Shown: one piece after another, positions 56,416 to 64,000 of the stretch
How positions within the stretch are numbered: the stretch's first letter is position 1
Layout of the letters: each line of letters begins with the position of its first letter
Source: Paenibacillus antibioticophila
GTDB taxonomy: Bacteria > Bacillota > Bacilli > Paenibacillales > Paenibacillaceae
Reading direction: 5' to 3'
Length of the DNA stretch: 64,000 nucleotides
Assembly (NCBI RefSeq): GCF_000455265.1
Contig: NZ_HG005141.1
Location: 1 to 64,000, forward strand
The notes under the pieces: generated by a model
Seen by the model: the letters and a program-made list of their open reading frames with translations, nothing else
What the model was told of the DNA's origin: nothing
The model's database searches: none
Made by a program: the position numbers and the translations under genes

Positions 56416-59283
56416 CTACGAATGCACTTTGATGGCACGCGTCCGTTCAGAATCGCGCTGCAGAACCGGCGAAAGATATCGGCCCGTATAGGATTCCTCC
56501 ACCTGCGTGACCTCCTCCGGCGTACCTGTAGCAATGATGGTCCCGCCGCCGCTGCCTCCCTCGGGTCCCAGGTCAATGAGATAATCCGCGGTCTTGATCA
56601 CATCGAGATTATGCTCAATGACAAGCACGGTCTCTCCGGAATCCACGAGCCGATGAAGTACGTTCAGCAGACGATCGATATCATCGACATGCAGACCTGT
56701 GGTCGGCTCATCCAGAATGTAGATGGTTCTGCCCGTACTGCGGCGATACAATTCGGAGGCCAGCTTGACGCGTTGGGCTTCCCCGCCGGACAGTGTGGTC
56801 GCCGGTTGTCCCAGATTGATGTACCCAAGGCCAACATCGAGCAAGGTTTGCAGCTTCCGGTGAATCTTCGGAATATTCTCGAAGAATTGGGTCGCATCCT
56901 CCACCGTCATCTCCAGCACATCTGCGATGCTTTTTCCTTTATATTTAACCTCCAGTGTCTCCCGGTTATACCGTTTACCCGCACATACTTCACATGGCAC
57001 ATAGACATCAGGAAGGAAATGCATTTCGATCTTGAGAATGCCGTCTCCGCGGCAGGCTTCACAACGCCCGCCTTTAATATTGAAGCTGAAGCGGCCCTTC
57101 TTATAGCCCCGAACCTTGGCTTCGTTCGTCTGTGAGAAAAGATCCCGGATATCGTCAAAGACACCGGTATAGGTCGCCGGATTGGAGCGGGGAGTCCGTC
57201 CGATTGGCGACTGGTCGATATCGACTACCTTCTCCACATGCTCCAGGCCGCGAATCTCCCGATACTGCCCCGGTCGAACCTTCGCACGGTTCAGATCTCG
57301 CGCCAACGTTTTGTACAGAATCTCATTCACCAGCGTAGATTTGCCCGAACCGGACACTCCGGTAACGGCCGCAAACACGCCGATCGGGAACTTGACGTTA
57401 ATGTTCTTCAGGTTGTTCTCCTTGGCCCCGCGCACTTCGATCCAGCGTCCGTCCGGCTTGCGCCGCTGCTCGGGCACCTCAATGAACTTCCGTCCGCTTA
57501 AGTATTGGCCGGTCAAAGAGTTCGGGTCCTCCATAACCTCCTGCGGAGTACCTTGGGAGACAACCTGGCCGCCATGAATCCCCGCTCCCGGCCCAATATC
57601 AATAATATAATCGGAAGCCAGCATCGTATCCTCATCATGCTCAACGACAATTAAGGTATTCCCCAAATCGCGCATATGAGCCAATGTCGTGATCAAACGG
57701 TCATTATCCCGCTGGTGCAATCCAATGCTAGGCTCATCAAGGATATACAATACGCCCATCAGACTGGAGCCGATCTGCGTTGCCAGCCTGATGCGCTGCG
57801 CTTCGCCTCCGGAGAGTGTTCCTGCTGCACGGCTCATCGTCAAATACTCGAGTCCTACGTTAACGAGAAAGCCCAGTCGGCTATTAATCTCCTTCAAGAT
57901 CATATGAGAAATTGCCTTCTCTTTCTCATTTAACTCCAGACCGTCAAAGAACCTCATGGCCTCGCCGATGGACAGCGATGTTACATGAGCGATGTTCTCT
58001 CCATTCACGGTAACTGCGAGAATCTCCTTTTTCAGGCGATGTCCTTTGCAGGTACCGCATGGTTTGGAGCCCATAAAACCTTCGATAAACTCCCGAATTC
58101 CTTCGGAAGCCGTATCCCGATATCGGCGCTCCAGATTATGCACGATGCCTTCAAACGTAACATAAGCATCCTTGCTGATGCCAAAATCGTTCTCATAGCG
58201 GAAGCGCACCTTGGTTGTGCCCGTTCCGTACAGGAGCTTGTCCATTTGATCCTTGGTCAGCTCCGATACCGGCACATCCTGAGGAATATGGAAATGCTCG
58301 CACACCGAGCGAAGGAATTGCGGATAATAATTGGACGTACTGCCTGCCCACGCTTCGAAAGCCCCTTGTTCAATACTTTTCGACGGATCAGGAACAAGCA
58401 GCTCCGGATCGATGATCATTTTCATACCAAGTCCGTCGCATTCCGGACAGGCTCCGAACGGACTGTTGAATGAGAACATTCGCGGCGACAGCTCCTCGAT
58501 GCTGAAGCCGCAGATCGGGCAGGCGTAATTAGAGCTGAAGCGGAGCTCCTCCTGGCCGATAATGTCGACCAGCAGTTGACCTCCTGACATTTTCAGCGCA
58601 GTTTCGATAGAGTCCGCCAGGCGGCTTCTGACATCCTCCTTCACCACGATCCGGTCTACGATAACCTCGATGGAATGCTTCTTATTCTTTTCAAGCTCGA
58701 TATTCTCCGACAAGTCCCGCTGCTCACCATTCACCCGTACGCGGACAAAGCCCTGCTTGGCAATTTCGCTGAACAGGCTCTTATGCTCTCCCTTCTTGCC
58801 AGAGATCACCGGAGCAAGAATCTGCAGACGGGTACGCTCCGGATATTGCATAATCCGGTCAACCATCTGTTCAACGGTCTGCGAGGTAATCTCCACCCCA
58901 TGCTCCGGACAATGCGGATGGCCAATCCGGGCAAACAATAGACGAAGATAATCATAAATTTCCGTCACTGTACCCACTGTAGAGCGGGGATTCCGGCTTG
59001 TTGTCTTCTGGTCAATGGAGATGGCAGGAGATAATCCTTCAATCGAATCCACATCCGGCTTCTCCATTTGACCAAGAAACTGGCGCGCATAAGCCGACAA
59101 AGACTCTACATAACGTCGCTGTCCTTCTGCATAAATCGTGTCAAATGCAAGCGAAGATTTCCCCGATCCACTCAAGCCGGTCAAGACAACAAATTTATCA
59201 CGCGGAATCGTAATATCTATATTTTTCAGGTTGTGCGCTCTCGCACCTTTAATGACGATATTCTCAATGGCCAAGTGGTTCAT
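56416..59283 (-). CDS. uvrA: Excinuclease ABC subunit UvrA
   Basis: Damage-recognition ATPase of nucleotide excision repair. Two ABC modules: Walker [21 protein letters not shown] (residue ~33) and [15 protein letters not shown] (~640); signatures [12 protein letters not shown] and [12 protein letters not shown]; Walker [15 protein letters not shown] and [14 protein letters not shown]. Zinc modules CPICGF..CPEC and [12 protein letters not shown]. 955 residues, normal. Follows uvrB by 30 bp in one operon. Confidence 0.97.
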   Translation of the reverse strand: MNHLAIENIVIKGARAHNLKNIDITIPRDKFVVLTGLSGSGKSSLAFDTIYAEGQRRYVESLSAYARQFLGQMEKPDVDSIEGLSPAISIDQKTTSRNPRSTVGTVTEIYDYLRLLFARIGHPHCPEHGVEITSQTVEQMVDRIMQYPERTRLQILAPVISGKKGEHKSLFSEIAKQGFVRVRVNGEQRDLSENIELEKNKKHSIEVIVDRIVVKEDVRSRLADSIETALKMSGGQLLVDIIGQEELRFSSNYACPICGFSIEELSPRMFSFNSPFGACPECDGLGMKMIIDPELLVPDPSKSIEQGAFEAWAGSTSNYYPQFLRSVCEHFHIPQDVPVSELTKDQMDKLLYGTGTTKVRFRYENDFGISKDAYVTFEGIVHNLERRYRDTASEGIREFIEGFMGSKPCGTCKGHRLKKEILAVTVNGENIAHVTSLSIGEAMRFFDGLELNEKEKAISHMILKEINSRLGFLVNVGLEYLTMSRAAGTLSGGEAQRIRLATQIGSSLMGVLYILDEPSIGLHQRDNDRLITTLAHMRDLGNTLIVVEHDEDTMLASDYIIDIGPGAGIHGGQVVSQGTPQEVMEDPNSLTGQYLSGRKFIEVPEQRRKPDGRWIEVRGAKENNLKNINVKFPIGVFAAVTGVSGSGKSTLVNEILYKTLARDLNRAKVRPGQYREIRGLEHVEKVVDIDQSPIGRTPRSNPATYTGVFDDIRDLFSQTNEAKVRGYKKGRFSFNIKGGRCEACRGDGILKIEMHFLPDVYVPCEVCAGKRYNRETLEVKYKGKSIADVLEMTVEDATQFFENIPKIHRKLQTLLDVGLGYINLGQPATTLSGGEAQRVKLASELYRRSTGRTIYILDEPTTGLHVDDIDRLLNVLHRLVDSGETVLVIEHNLDVIKTADYLIDLGPEGGSGGGTIIATGTPEEVTQVEESYTGRYLSPVLQRDSERTRAIKVHS

Positions 59284-59313
59284 CTCCCATTATCTATTTA
59301 ATCCGCTATCTAT

Positions 59314-61311
59314 TTAATCCGCTGCACGCAATTCCATAATTGCATCGCGCAGTTCAGCGGCCCGTTCAAATTGCAGGTTCTTGGCGGCTTCCTTCATCTC
59401 GGATTCAAGACGTCCGATCATCGCTTCACGATCACGCTTGGACATCTTGCTCTTAGCCGCATCAGCCAGATAATCACTCTTGCTTTCGGCCACCTTGGTA
59501 GCCTCGATCACATCCCGAACCTTCTTGCGAATGGTCTGCGGAGTGATGCCATGCTTCTCATTATAAGCGACCTGGATCGAGCGGCGCCGCTCTGTCTCCT
59601 TGATGGCCCGATCCATAGAATCGGTAATCTGATCCCCATACATCAGCACCCGTCCCTCGGAGTTCCGCGCAGCCCGGCCGATCGTCTGAATCAGCGACCG
59701 CTCCGAACGAAGGAAGCCCTCCTTGTCGGCATCCAGAATCGCAACGAGCGAAACCTCCGGCAAATCAAGGCCTTCCCGAAGCAGGTTAATGCCGATCAGC
59801 ACATGAAACGTTCCGAGCCGCAGATCACGCAAAATACTCATCCGCTCCAAGGTCTTGATATCGGAGTGCAGGTACCTTACCTTAATACCGACCTCTTTTA
59901 AATAATCGGTCAGGTCCTCGGACATCTTCTTTGTCAATGTGGTAACAAGCACCCGTTCATCGCGATCGATCCGCTCGCGGATCTCGCCGATCAAATCATC
60001 GATCTGCCCCTTGGTCGGACGAACCTCGATAATCGGATCCAGCAATCCGGTCGGACGAATGATCTGCTGAACCATCGTATTGCAATGCTCCAGTTCATAC
60101 GGCCCCGGTGTTGCAGACACGTAAATCAATTGATTGGCCTTGGCTTCGAATTCCTCGAATTGCAGCGGCCGGTTGTCCAGCGCCGACGGCAAGCGGAATC
60201 CATGGTCCACAAGCACGGTCTTCCGCGCCCGGTCACCGTTATACATCGCACGAATCTGCGGCAGTGTCACATGGGATTCATCGATTACGATCAGCATATC
60301 ATCCGGAAAGTAATCCATAAGCGTGTAAGGGGTTGCCCCCGCTTCCCGGAAGGTCAGGGGGCCCGAATAGTTCTCGATGCCGGAGCAGAAGCCGACCTCC
60401 TTCATCATTTCGATATCATAACGGGTGCGCTGCTCCAGCCGCTGCGCCTCCAGCAGCTTGCCCTGCTCGCGGAACAAGGCCAGACGCTCCTCTAGCTCCC
60501 GTTCGATGTTACCGATAGCGATCCGCATCGTCTCCTCCTGCGTTACAAAGTGAGACGCCGGGAAAATGGCAATATGCTCACGTTCGCCAACCAGCTCGCC
60601 AGTCAGGACATCGATCTCGGTAATCCGTTCAATTTCGTCGCCGAAAAATTCCACTCGCACCGCCTGTTCTCCCCGGGAGGCCGGGAAGATTTCCAGCACA
60701 TCGCCGCGCACGCGGAATGTGCCGCGCACAAAATTGATGTCATTCCGCTGATACTGGATATCCACCAGCCGAGCCAGGATCTCGTTGCGCGGCTTTTCCA
60801 TTCCGATACGCAGCGACAGCACCAAGTTCCGGTACTCCATCGGAGAACCGAGACCGTAAATACAGGATACACTCGCTACAATGATCACGTCGCGCCGTTC
60901 GAACAGCGAGCTGGTCGCGGAGTGTCTCAGTTTATCAATCTCTTCGTTGATGCTGGAGTCTTTTTCAATGTAAGTATCTGAGGATGGAATATAGGCTTCC
61001 GGCTGGTAGTAGTCATAGTAGCTGACGAAGTAATCAACGGAGTTATTGGGGAAGAATTCCTTGAACTCGCTGGCAAGCTGTGCGGCCAACGTCTTATTAT
61101 GGGCAATGACCAGTGTAGGTCTTCCAAGCTTCGCTATAGTATGAGCAATCGTGAACGTCTTGCCGGTGCCTGTAGCTCCCAGAAGGGTCTGGTGCTTTTT
61201 TCCCATTTTTACCCCTTCCACTAATTGGTCTACAGCCCGCGGCTGGTCGCCCTGTGGCGAAAAATCGGAGATTAGCTCGAATTTATTATTACTGAAGACA
61301 ATTTCACTCAT
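59314..61311 (-). CDS. uvrB: Excinuclease ABC subunit UvrB
   Basis: Helicase-like subunit that verifies damage and recruits UvrC. Walker [16 protein letters not shown], the beta-hairpin [19 protein letters not shown], motif [14 protein letters not shown], motif [21 protein letters not shown], and the C-terminal UVR domain [20 protein letters not shown] that contacts UvrC. 665 residues. First gene of uvrBA. I found no clean CGAAC-N4-GTTCG LexA box upstream; a degenerate one near 61446 is noted as rejected. Confidence 0.97.
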   Translation of the reverse strand: MSEIVFSNNKFELISDFSPQGDQPRAVDQLVEGVKMGKKHQTLLGATGTGKTFTIAHTIAKLGRPTLVIAHNKTLAAQLASEFKEFFPNNSVDYFVSYYDYYQPEAYIPSSDTYIEKDSSINEEIDKLRHSATSSLFERRDVIIVASVSCIYGLGSPMEYRNLVLSLRIGMEKPRNEILARLVDIQYQRNDINFVRGTFRVRGDVLEIFPASRGEQAVRVEFFGDEIERITEIDVLTGELVGEREHIAIFPASHFVTQEETMRIAIGNIERELEERLALFREQGKLLEAQRLEQRTRYDIEMMKEVGFCSGIENYSGPLTFREAGATPYTLMDYFPDDMLIVIDESHVTLPQIRAMYNGDRARKTVLVDHGFRLPSALDNRPLQFEEFEAKANQLIYVSATPGPYELEHCNTMVQQIIRPTGLLDPIIEVRPTKGQIDDLIGEIRERIDRDERVLVTTLTKKMSEDLTDYLKEVGIKVRYLHSDIKTLERMSILRDLRLGTFHVLIGINLLREGLDLPEVSLVAILDADKEGFLRSERSLIQTIGRAARNSEGRVLMYGDQITDSMDRAIKETERRRSIQVAYNEKHGITPQTIRKKVRDVIEATKVAESKSDYLADAAKSKMSKRDREAMIGRLESEMKEAAKNLQFERAAELRDAIMELRAAD

Positions 61312-61526
61312 TGTCCAACATCACCCTTATCGTCTAAAATGGAAAAGTGAATTTCTATGTTATGGTTTCTCTATCTATATTAACCCTATTTCATTAGTTT
61401 CAACGGAATAGTAGACAAACTGTCTATCTTTGTAAAATAAAAATAAGAATAAGTGTTCCCATTGATTATACCTTCTTTGCATCCGGGATGCAACCAAAGT
61501 CAACGAATGGAGCTGTGTGTGAACGA

Positions 61527-62318
61527 ATGGAAATATCCACAATTATTGGTATTATTATCGGCTTGGCCGCGCTGATCGGCGGCTTTATCTGGGAGGGCGG
61601 AGAGCTCGGCGGACTGATGCAGTGGGCTGCTGCCTTAATCGTGTTCGGCGGCACCTTTGCCGCAGTCATGATCAGTTTCCCCTTAGCGAAGCTGAAGACG
61701 ATTCCCAAGGCTCTTTCGTTAGCCTTCACCAAGGGATCGCAGGATATGGAGGAGCTTATTTCAGATCTGGAAGGGATGTCCGTGATTTCCCGGCGGCAGG
61801 GCGTTCTTGCGTTGGAAAAAAAATCGGAGGAGCATGCCGATCCTTTTCTGCGTGAGGGCATTCAGCTTGTCGTGGATGGTACGGAGCCGGCCATCGTGCG
61901 GCAGGTGCTCGATCTGGAGATTGAGGCGGTTCATCTTAAATATGAGGGCTATGCCAAAATTTTCGATTCTGCCGGCGGCTATGCCCCTACTATGGGTATC
62001 ATCGGTACGGTCATGGGATTAATCCACGTCCTGGGCAGTCTGACGGAGCCGACCTCGCTCGGGCCCTCCATCGCGCTTGCTTTTACGGCTACCTTATACG
62101 GCGTCGCCAGTGCAAACCTGATTTTCCTGCCGATTGCATCGAAGATTCGCGCCCGTGGCGAGGATGAGACATCACGGATGGAACTGATGCTGGAAGGTAT
62201 GATTTCGCTGCAAAACGGAGATCACCCGATGCTGGTCCGCCGCAAGCTGGAGTCCTTTTTGACAGATCGGGAACGGAAGCCGCAGCTGTCGGCCTCATCC
62301 GAGGAGTCAGAGCTGTGA
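61527..62318 (+). CDS. motA: Flagellar motor stator protein MotA
   Basis: Stator subunit with four membrane helices: TIIGIIIGLAALIGGFIWEGG, AAALIVFGGTFAAVMISFPL, then GYAPTMGIIGTVMGLIHVL and ALAFTATLYGVASANLIFLP. The cytoplasmic loop between helices 2 and 3 has the basic/acidic residues contacting FliG. The start is unclear: ATG 61527 (MEISTIIG) fits the family; GTG 61515 is closer to a GGAG site. motB follows with a 1-bp stop/start overlap. The pair stands alone, away from the main flagellar operon. Confidence 0.92.
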   Translation: MEISTIIGIIIGLAALIGGFIWEGGELGGLMQWAAALIVFGGTFAAVMISFPLAKLKTIPKALSLAFTKGSQDMEELISDLEGMSVISRRQGVLALEKKSEEHADPFLREGIQLVVDGTEPAIVRQVLDLEIEAVHLKYEGYAKIFDSAGGYAPTMGIIGTVMGLIHVLGSLTEPTSLGPSIALAFTATLYGVASANLIFLPIASKIRARGEDETSRMELMLEGMISLQNGDHPMLVRRKLESFLTDRERKPQLSASSEESEL

Positions 62319-63184
62319 TGCGCGGCAGAGACAGAGATATCCGGTCAGGTACAGGACGCCGTCGTTCTGCAGGACCGAAAGATACCAAAGACCGCTGGAT
62401 GATTACCTATGCCGACTTGATCACGCTGCTGTTGATCTTTTTCGTGGTCATGTATGCGATGAGCCGGCTTGATGTCGAGAAATATGAAGTGGTTACCCAA
62501 TCTCTTCAACATACCTTCAAGAGCGGTAATTCTCTGCTGGATAAAGGCACCGGTGTTCTGGGCAGTGAGGATCAATACGATTACAATAATCCGCCGGACA
62601 GACAAGGCGCCGAGAATGGACAGGGACCGGAAAGTACAGGCGGCGAGGGCAGCGGCAACACCTCTCCCCCCTCCACTCAGCAGCCGTTAACCGAGCGGGA
62701 GCTGGCGTTTCGCGAGCAGGAACAGGAATTAGCGACATTAATGGGACGGATTGAATCCTATATTAAAGATAATCAACTGGACGATCAGATCAAGGTAACC
62801 GATCTTCCGAAAGGAATTTCGATCACATTAAGCGACCGGTTTCTGTTCGACACTGGCAGAGCCGATCTGAAATCCGGATCCGAGGTGACTCTTGCGCAGC
62901 TCGCCAGCCTGTTTAAAGAGCTCGATACCGTCATCAGCATCGAGGGACACACCGATAACCAGCCTATCGGCCGGGCCTCCTCCTTTGAGGATAACTGGGA
63001 GCTGTCCGGCGCCCGGGCACTGTCCGTGCTTCGTTTCTTCCTAGAGAAAGAGCAGCTTGACCCGGAAGTCTTTCAGTATGCCGGTTATGCCGATACCCGG
63101 CCCGCCGCCGACAACACTACTTCAGCCGGGAGGCAAAAGAACCGCCGCGTAGAAATTACCGTACTTCGGCAGCTGCAGCAATAG
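62318..63184 (+). CDS. motB: Flagellar motor stator protein MotB
   Basis: MotB anchors the stator to peptidoglycan and conducts ions. A basic N-terminus is followed by a single helix WMITYADLITLLLIFFVVMYA containing the ion-binding Asp (position ~30). A Gly/Ser/Pro/Glu-rich linker spans ~80-135. The C-terminal OmpA-like domain has FDTGRADLKSGSEV, SIEGHTDNQPIG and LSGARALSVLRFF. ATG 62318 overlaps the MotA stop (TGATG); GTG one codon earlier is possible. The coupling ion is not decided by sequence here. Confidence 0.93.
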   Translation: MRGRDRDIRSGTGRRRSAGPKDTKDRWMITYADLITLLLIFFVVMYAMSRLDVEKYEVVTQSLQHTFKSGNSLLDKGTGVLGSEDQYDYNNPPDRQGAENGQGPESTGGEGSGNTSPPSTQQPLTERELAFREQEQELATLMGRIESYIKDNQLDDQIKVTDLPKGISITLSDRFLFDTGRADLKSGSEVTLAQLASLFKELDTVISIEGHTDNQPIGRASSFEDNWELSGARALSVLRFFLEKEQLDPEVFQYAGYADTRPAADNTTSAGRQKNRRVEITVLRQLQQ

Positions 63185-63188
63185 ACAG

Positions 63189-63236
63189 AAAAAGCACCGT
63201 TTGCCTTTTTTCACTAAGGCGTGAACGGTGCTTTTT
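63189..63236. terminator. Terminator after motAB
   Basis: AAAAAGCACCGTT (63189-63201) pairs with AACGGTGCTTTTT (63224-63236), with an inner GCC/GGC extension. Well-formed and symmetrical, so it can also serve the convergent Fic gene. Confidence 0.85.
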
Positions 63237-63308
63237 GTAATACCCCATCAGACAAGCAACTTTTACACCTAAGGGCCGCAATTTTTTCCTTCGTTTATCT
63301 CTTCCTTC

Positions 63309-64000
63309 TTACACAATCAGTATACTTTCCAAAAATTCATCTGAAATCCTATAACTTTTAGGCCTTTGGCTAATCAGGATCACATATCCCTCTTCCTCCA
63401 AGTTACTCATCATCTGATTTACTTTATATCTTGACTGTCCGGATATTTCCATCAACATGTTCACAGGAAAATCGGCTTCATTTACAAACACATTAAGGCT
63501 TGTCATAATACGCAATAAACTGCTTTCTTCACGGCGCCCATCCCATTTATTTGTCTCAAAAAAGTCATTTATGCGTTGATATTTGGATAGATTCAAGTCT
63601 AAATCCTCAATGATCCCCTCTTGACCTGATGAAAGTAAAGCCAGCATATCCATCAAATAAAATGTTAATTCCCCTTTATTCAAGGGCGAAGGAATCTCTT
63701 CCAGCGCTTTATAATACTTTGATCTGTTCTTATTAATAGCATAAGAAAAAGTGATTGCAGAATATCTATCTAAGTATCTCGATAAGTAACTGCACACGAG
63801 TAAACGCCCTGTTCTTCCATTCCCATCATAAAATGGGTGTATATACTCATAATAATAGTGGGCAGCCATAAAGCGGTATAATTCCGGATGTTGCTCATCA
63901 TTCAGAAACTTTATTAATGTATTTAACATTTCAATAATTTTATTTTCAGAGATAACACCTATGTGAGTGGTATGGCTGCCATCATTTACTTCTACGTAGC
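63309..64000 (-). CDS. Fic/DOC family protein, N-terminus beyond the window
   Basis: Fic proteins transfer AMP (or other nucleotide phosphates) to hydroxyl groups of target proteins. The catalytic motif HPFYDGNGRTGRLLVCSYL is intact (HxFxDGNGR). The frame is open to the right edge (YVEVNDGSHTTHIGVIS upstream of the first internal ATG at 63929), so the gene continues outside. The C-terminal ~90 residues form a winged-helix-like domain (GRREESSLLRIMTSL..SRYKVNQMMSNLEEEGYVIL), typical of Fic proteins that bind DNA. The inhibitory (S/T)xxxE(G/N) helix, if N-terminal, is not in view. Convergent with motAB. Confidence 0.88.
   Translation of the reverse strand, partial: YVEVNDGSHTTHIGVISENKIIEMLNTLIKFLNDEQHPELYRFMAAHYYYEYIHPFYDGNGRTGRLLVCSYLSRYLDRYSAITFSYAINKNRSKYYKALEEIPSPLNKGELTFYLMDMLALLSSGQEGIIEDLDLNLSKYQRINDFFETNKWDGRREESSLLRIMTSLNVFVNEADFPVNMLMEISGQSRYKVNQMMSNLEEEGYVILISQRPKSYRISDEFLESILIV

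Noticed and set aside
61444-61459. Possible LexA box upstream of uvrB (GGAAC-ACTT-ATTC)
   Set aside because: Too many mismatches to CGAAC-N4-GTTCG and about 135 bp from the start; not convincing.

Overview
The window looks like chromosomal DNA of a low- to mid-G+C Gram-positive bacterium, most probably Paenibacillus or a close relative. The reasons are the strong AGGAGG ribosome binding sites, the frequent TTG/GTG starts, the pcrB-pcrA-ligA gene order, the uvrB-uvrA pair, a Firmicutes-style rRNA leader with boxA, and a rhamnose plus ABC-exporter glycan locus like the S-layer glycan loci of Paenibacillus and Geobacillus. The genus is an inference; the sequence alone does not name a species.

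Layout. 1-0.45 kb: the first bases of a 16S rRNA gene with its leader and promoters, leaving the left edge on the minus strand. 0.45-5.8 kb: two paralogous orphan solute-binding lipoproteins, a group II intron reverse transcriptase fragment, and a radical SAM/SPASM peptide maturase followed by an unannotated 27-residue peptide gene with a very strong Shine-Dalgarno. This is a candidate RiPP unit. 6.0-9.85 kb: B12-independent methionine synthase metE, a convergent LysR regulator, and a cobalamin riboswitch with terminator that reads towards the LysR gene. 9.87-16 kb: pcrB-pcrA-ligA. A MITE-like inverted-repeat element lies between pcrB and pcrA (nested, one copy inside another), between pcrA and ligA, upstream of the LysR gene, and as a short derivative upstream of pcrB.

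16.2-48.6 kb: a large surface-glycan locus. It holds a polyprenyl-phosphate sugar transferase, GT2 enzymes, rmlACBD (dTDP-L-rhamnose), UDP-glucose dehydrogenase, galU, an ABC-2 exporter (Wzm/Wzt type), a 1330-residue fusion of methyltransferase, coiled coil, GT2 and two CgeB-like glycosyltransferase domains, and an O-antigen-ligase-family protein with a TPR-like tail on the opposite strand. A subset resembles a three-component glycosylation pathway: a GtrB-like GT2, a small EamA-type membrane protein and two very large GT-C-like membrane proteins. The interior is visibly AT-rich and contains decayed genes (a pectate-lyase-fold pseudogene and an IS630 transposase remnant). At 19.6-19.9 kb sits a probable type I toxin-antitoxin locus encoding a 26-residue holin-like peptide.

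48.7-64 kb: a return to core-type genes: a small unknown protein, flavohaemoprotein hmp with an FNR-like site, a U32/DUF3656 protein, an intergenic desert with three different short tandem repeats, two small membrane proteins, a SEC-C protein, uvrBA, motAB and the C-terminal part of a Fic protein leaving the right edge.

In the glycan locus, RmlACBD, GalU and Ugd make activated sugars, the WcaJ-like enzyme loads the first sugar on undecaprenyl phosphate, the GT2 and 1330-residue enzymes extend the chain in the cytoplasm, Wzm/Wzt export it, and the Wzy_C-family protein could transfer it to its acceptor. Starts were moved from the longest frame wherever a Shine-Dalgarno favoured a later codon.
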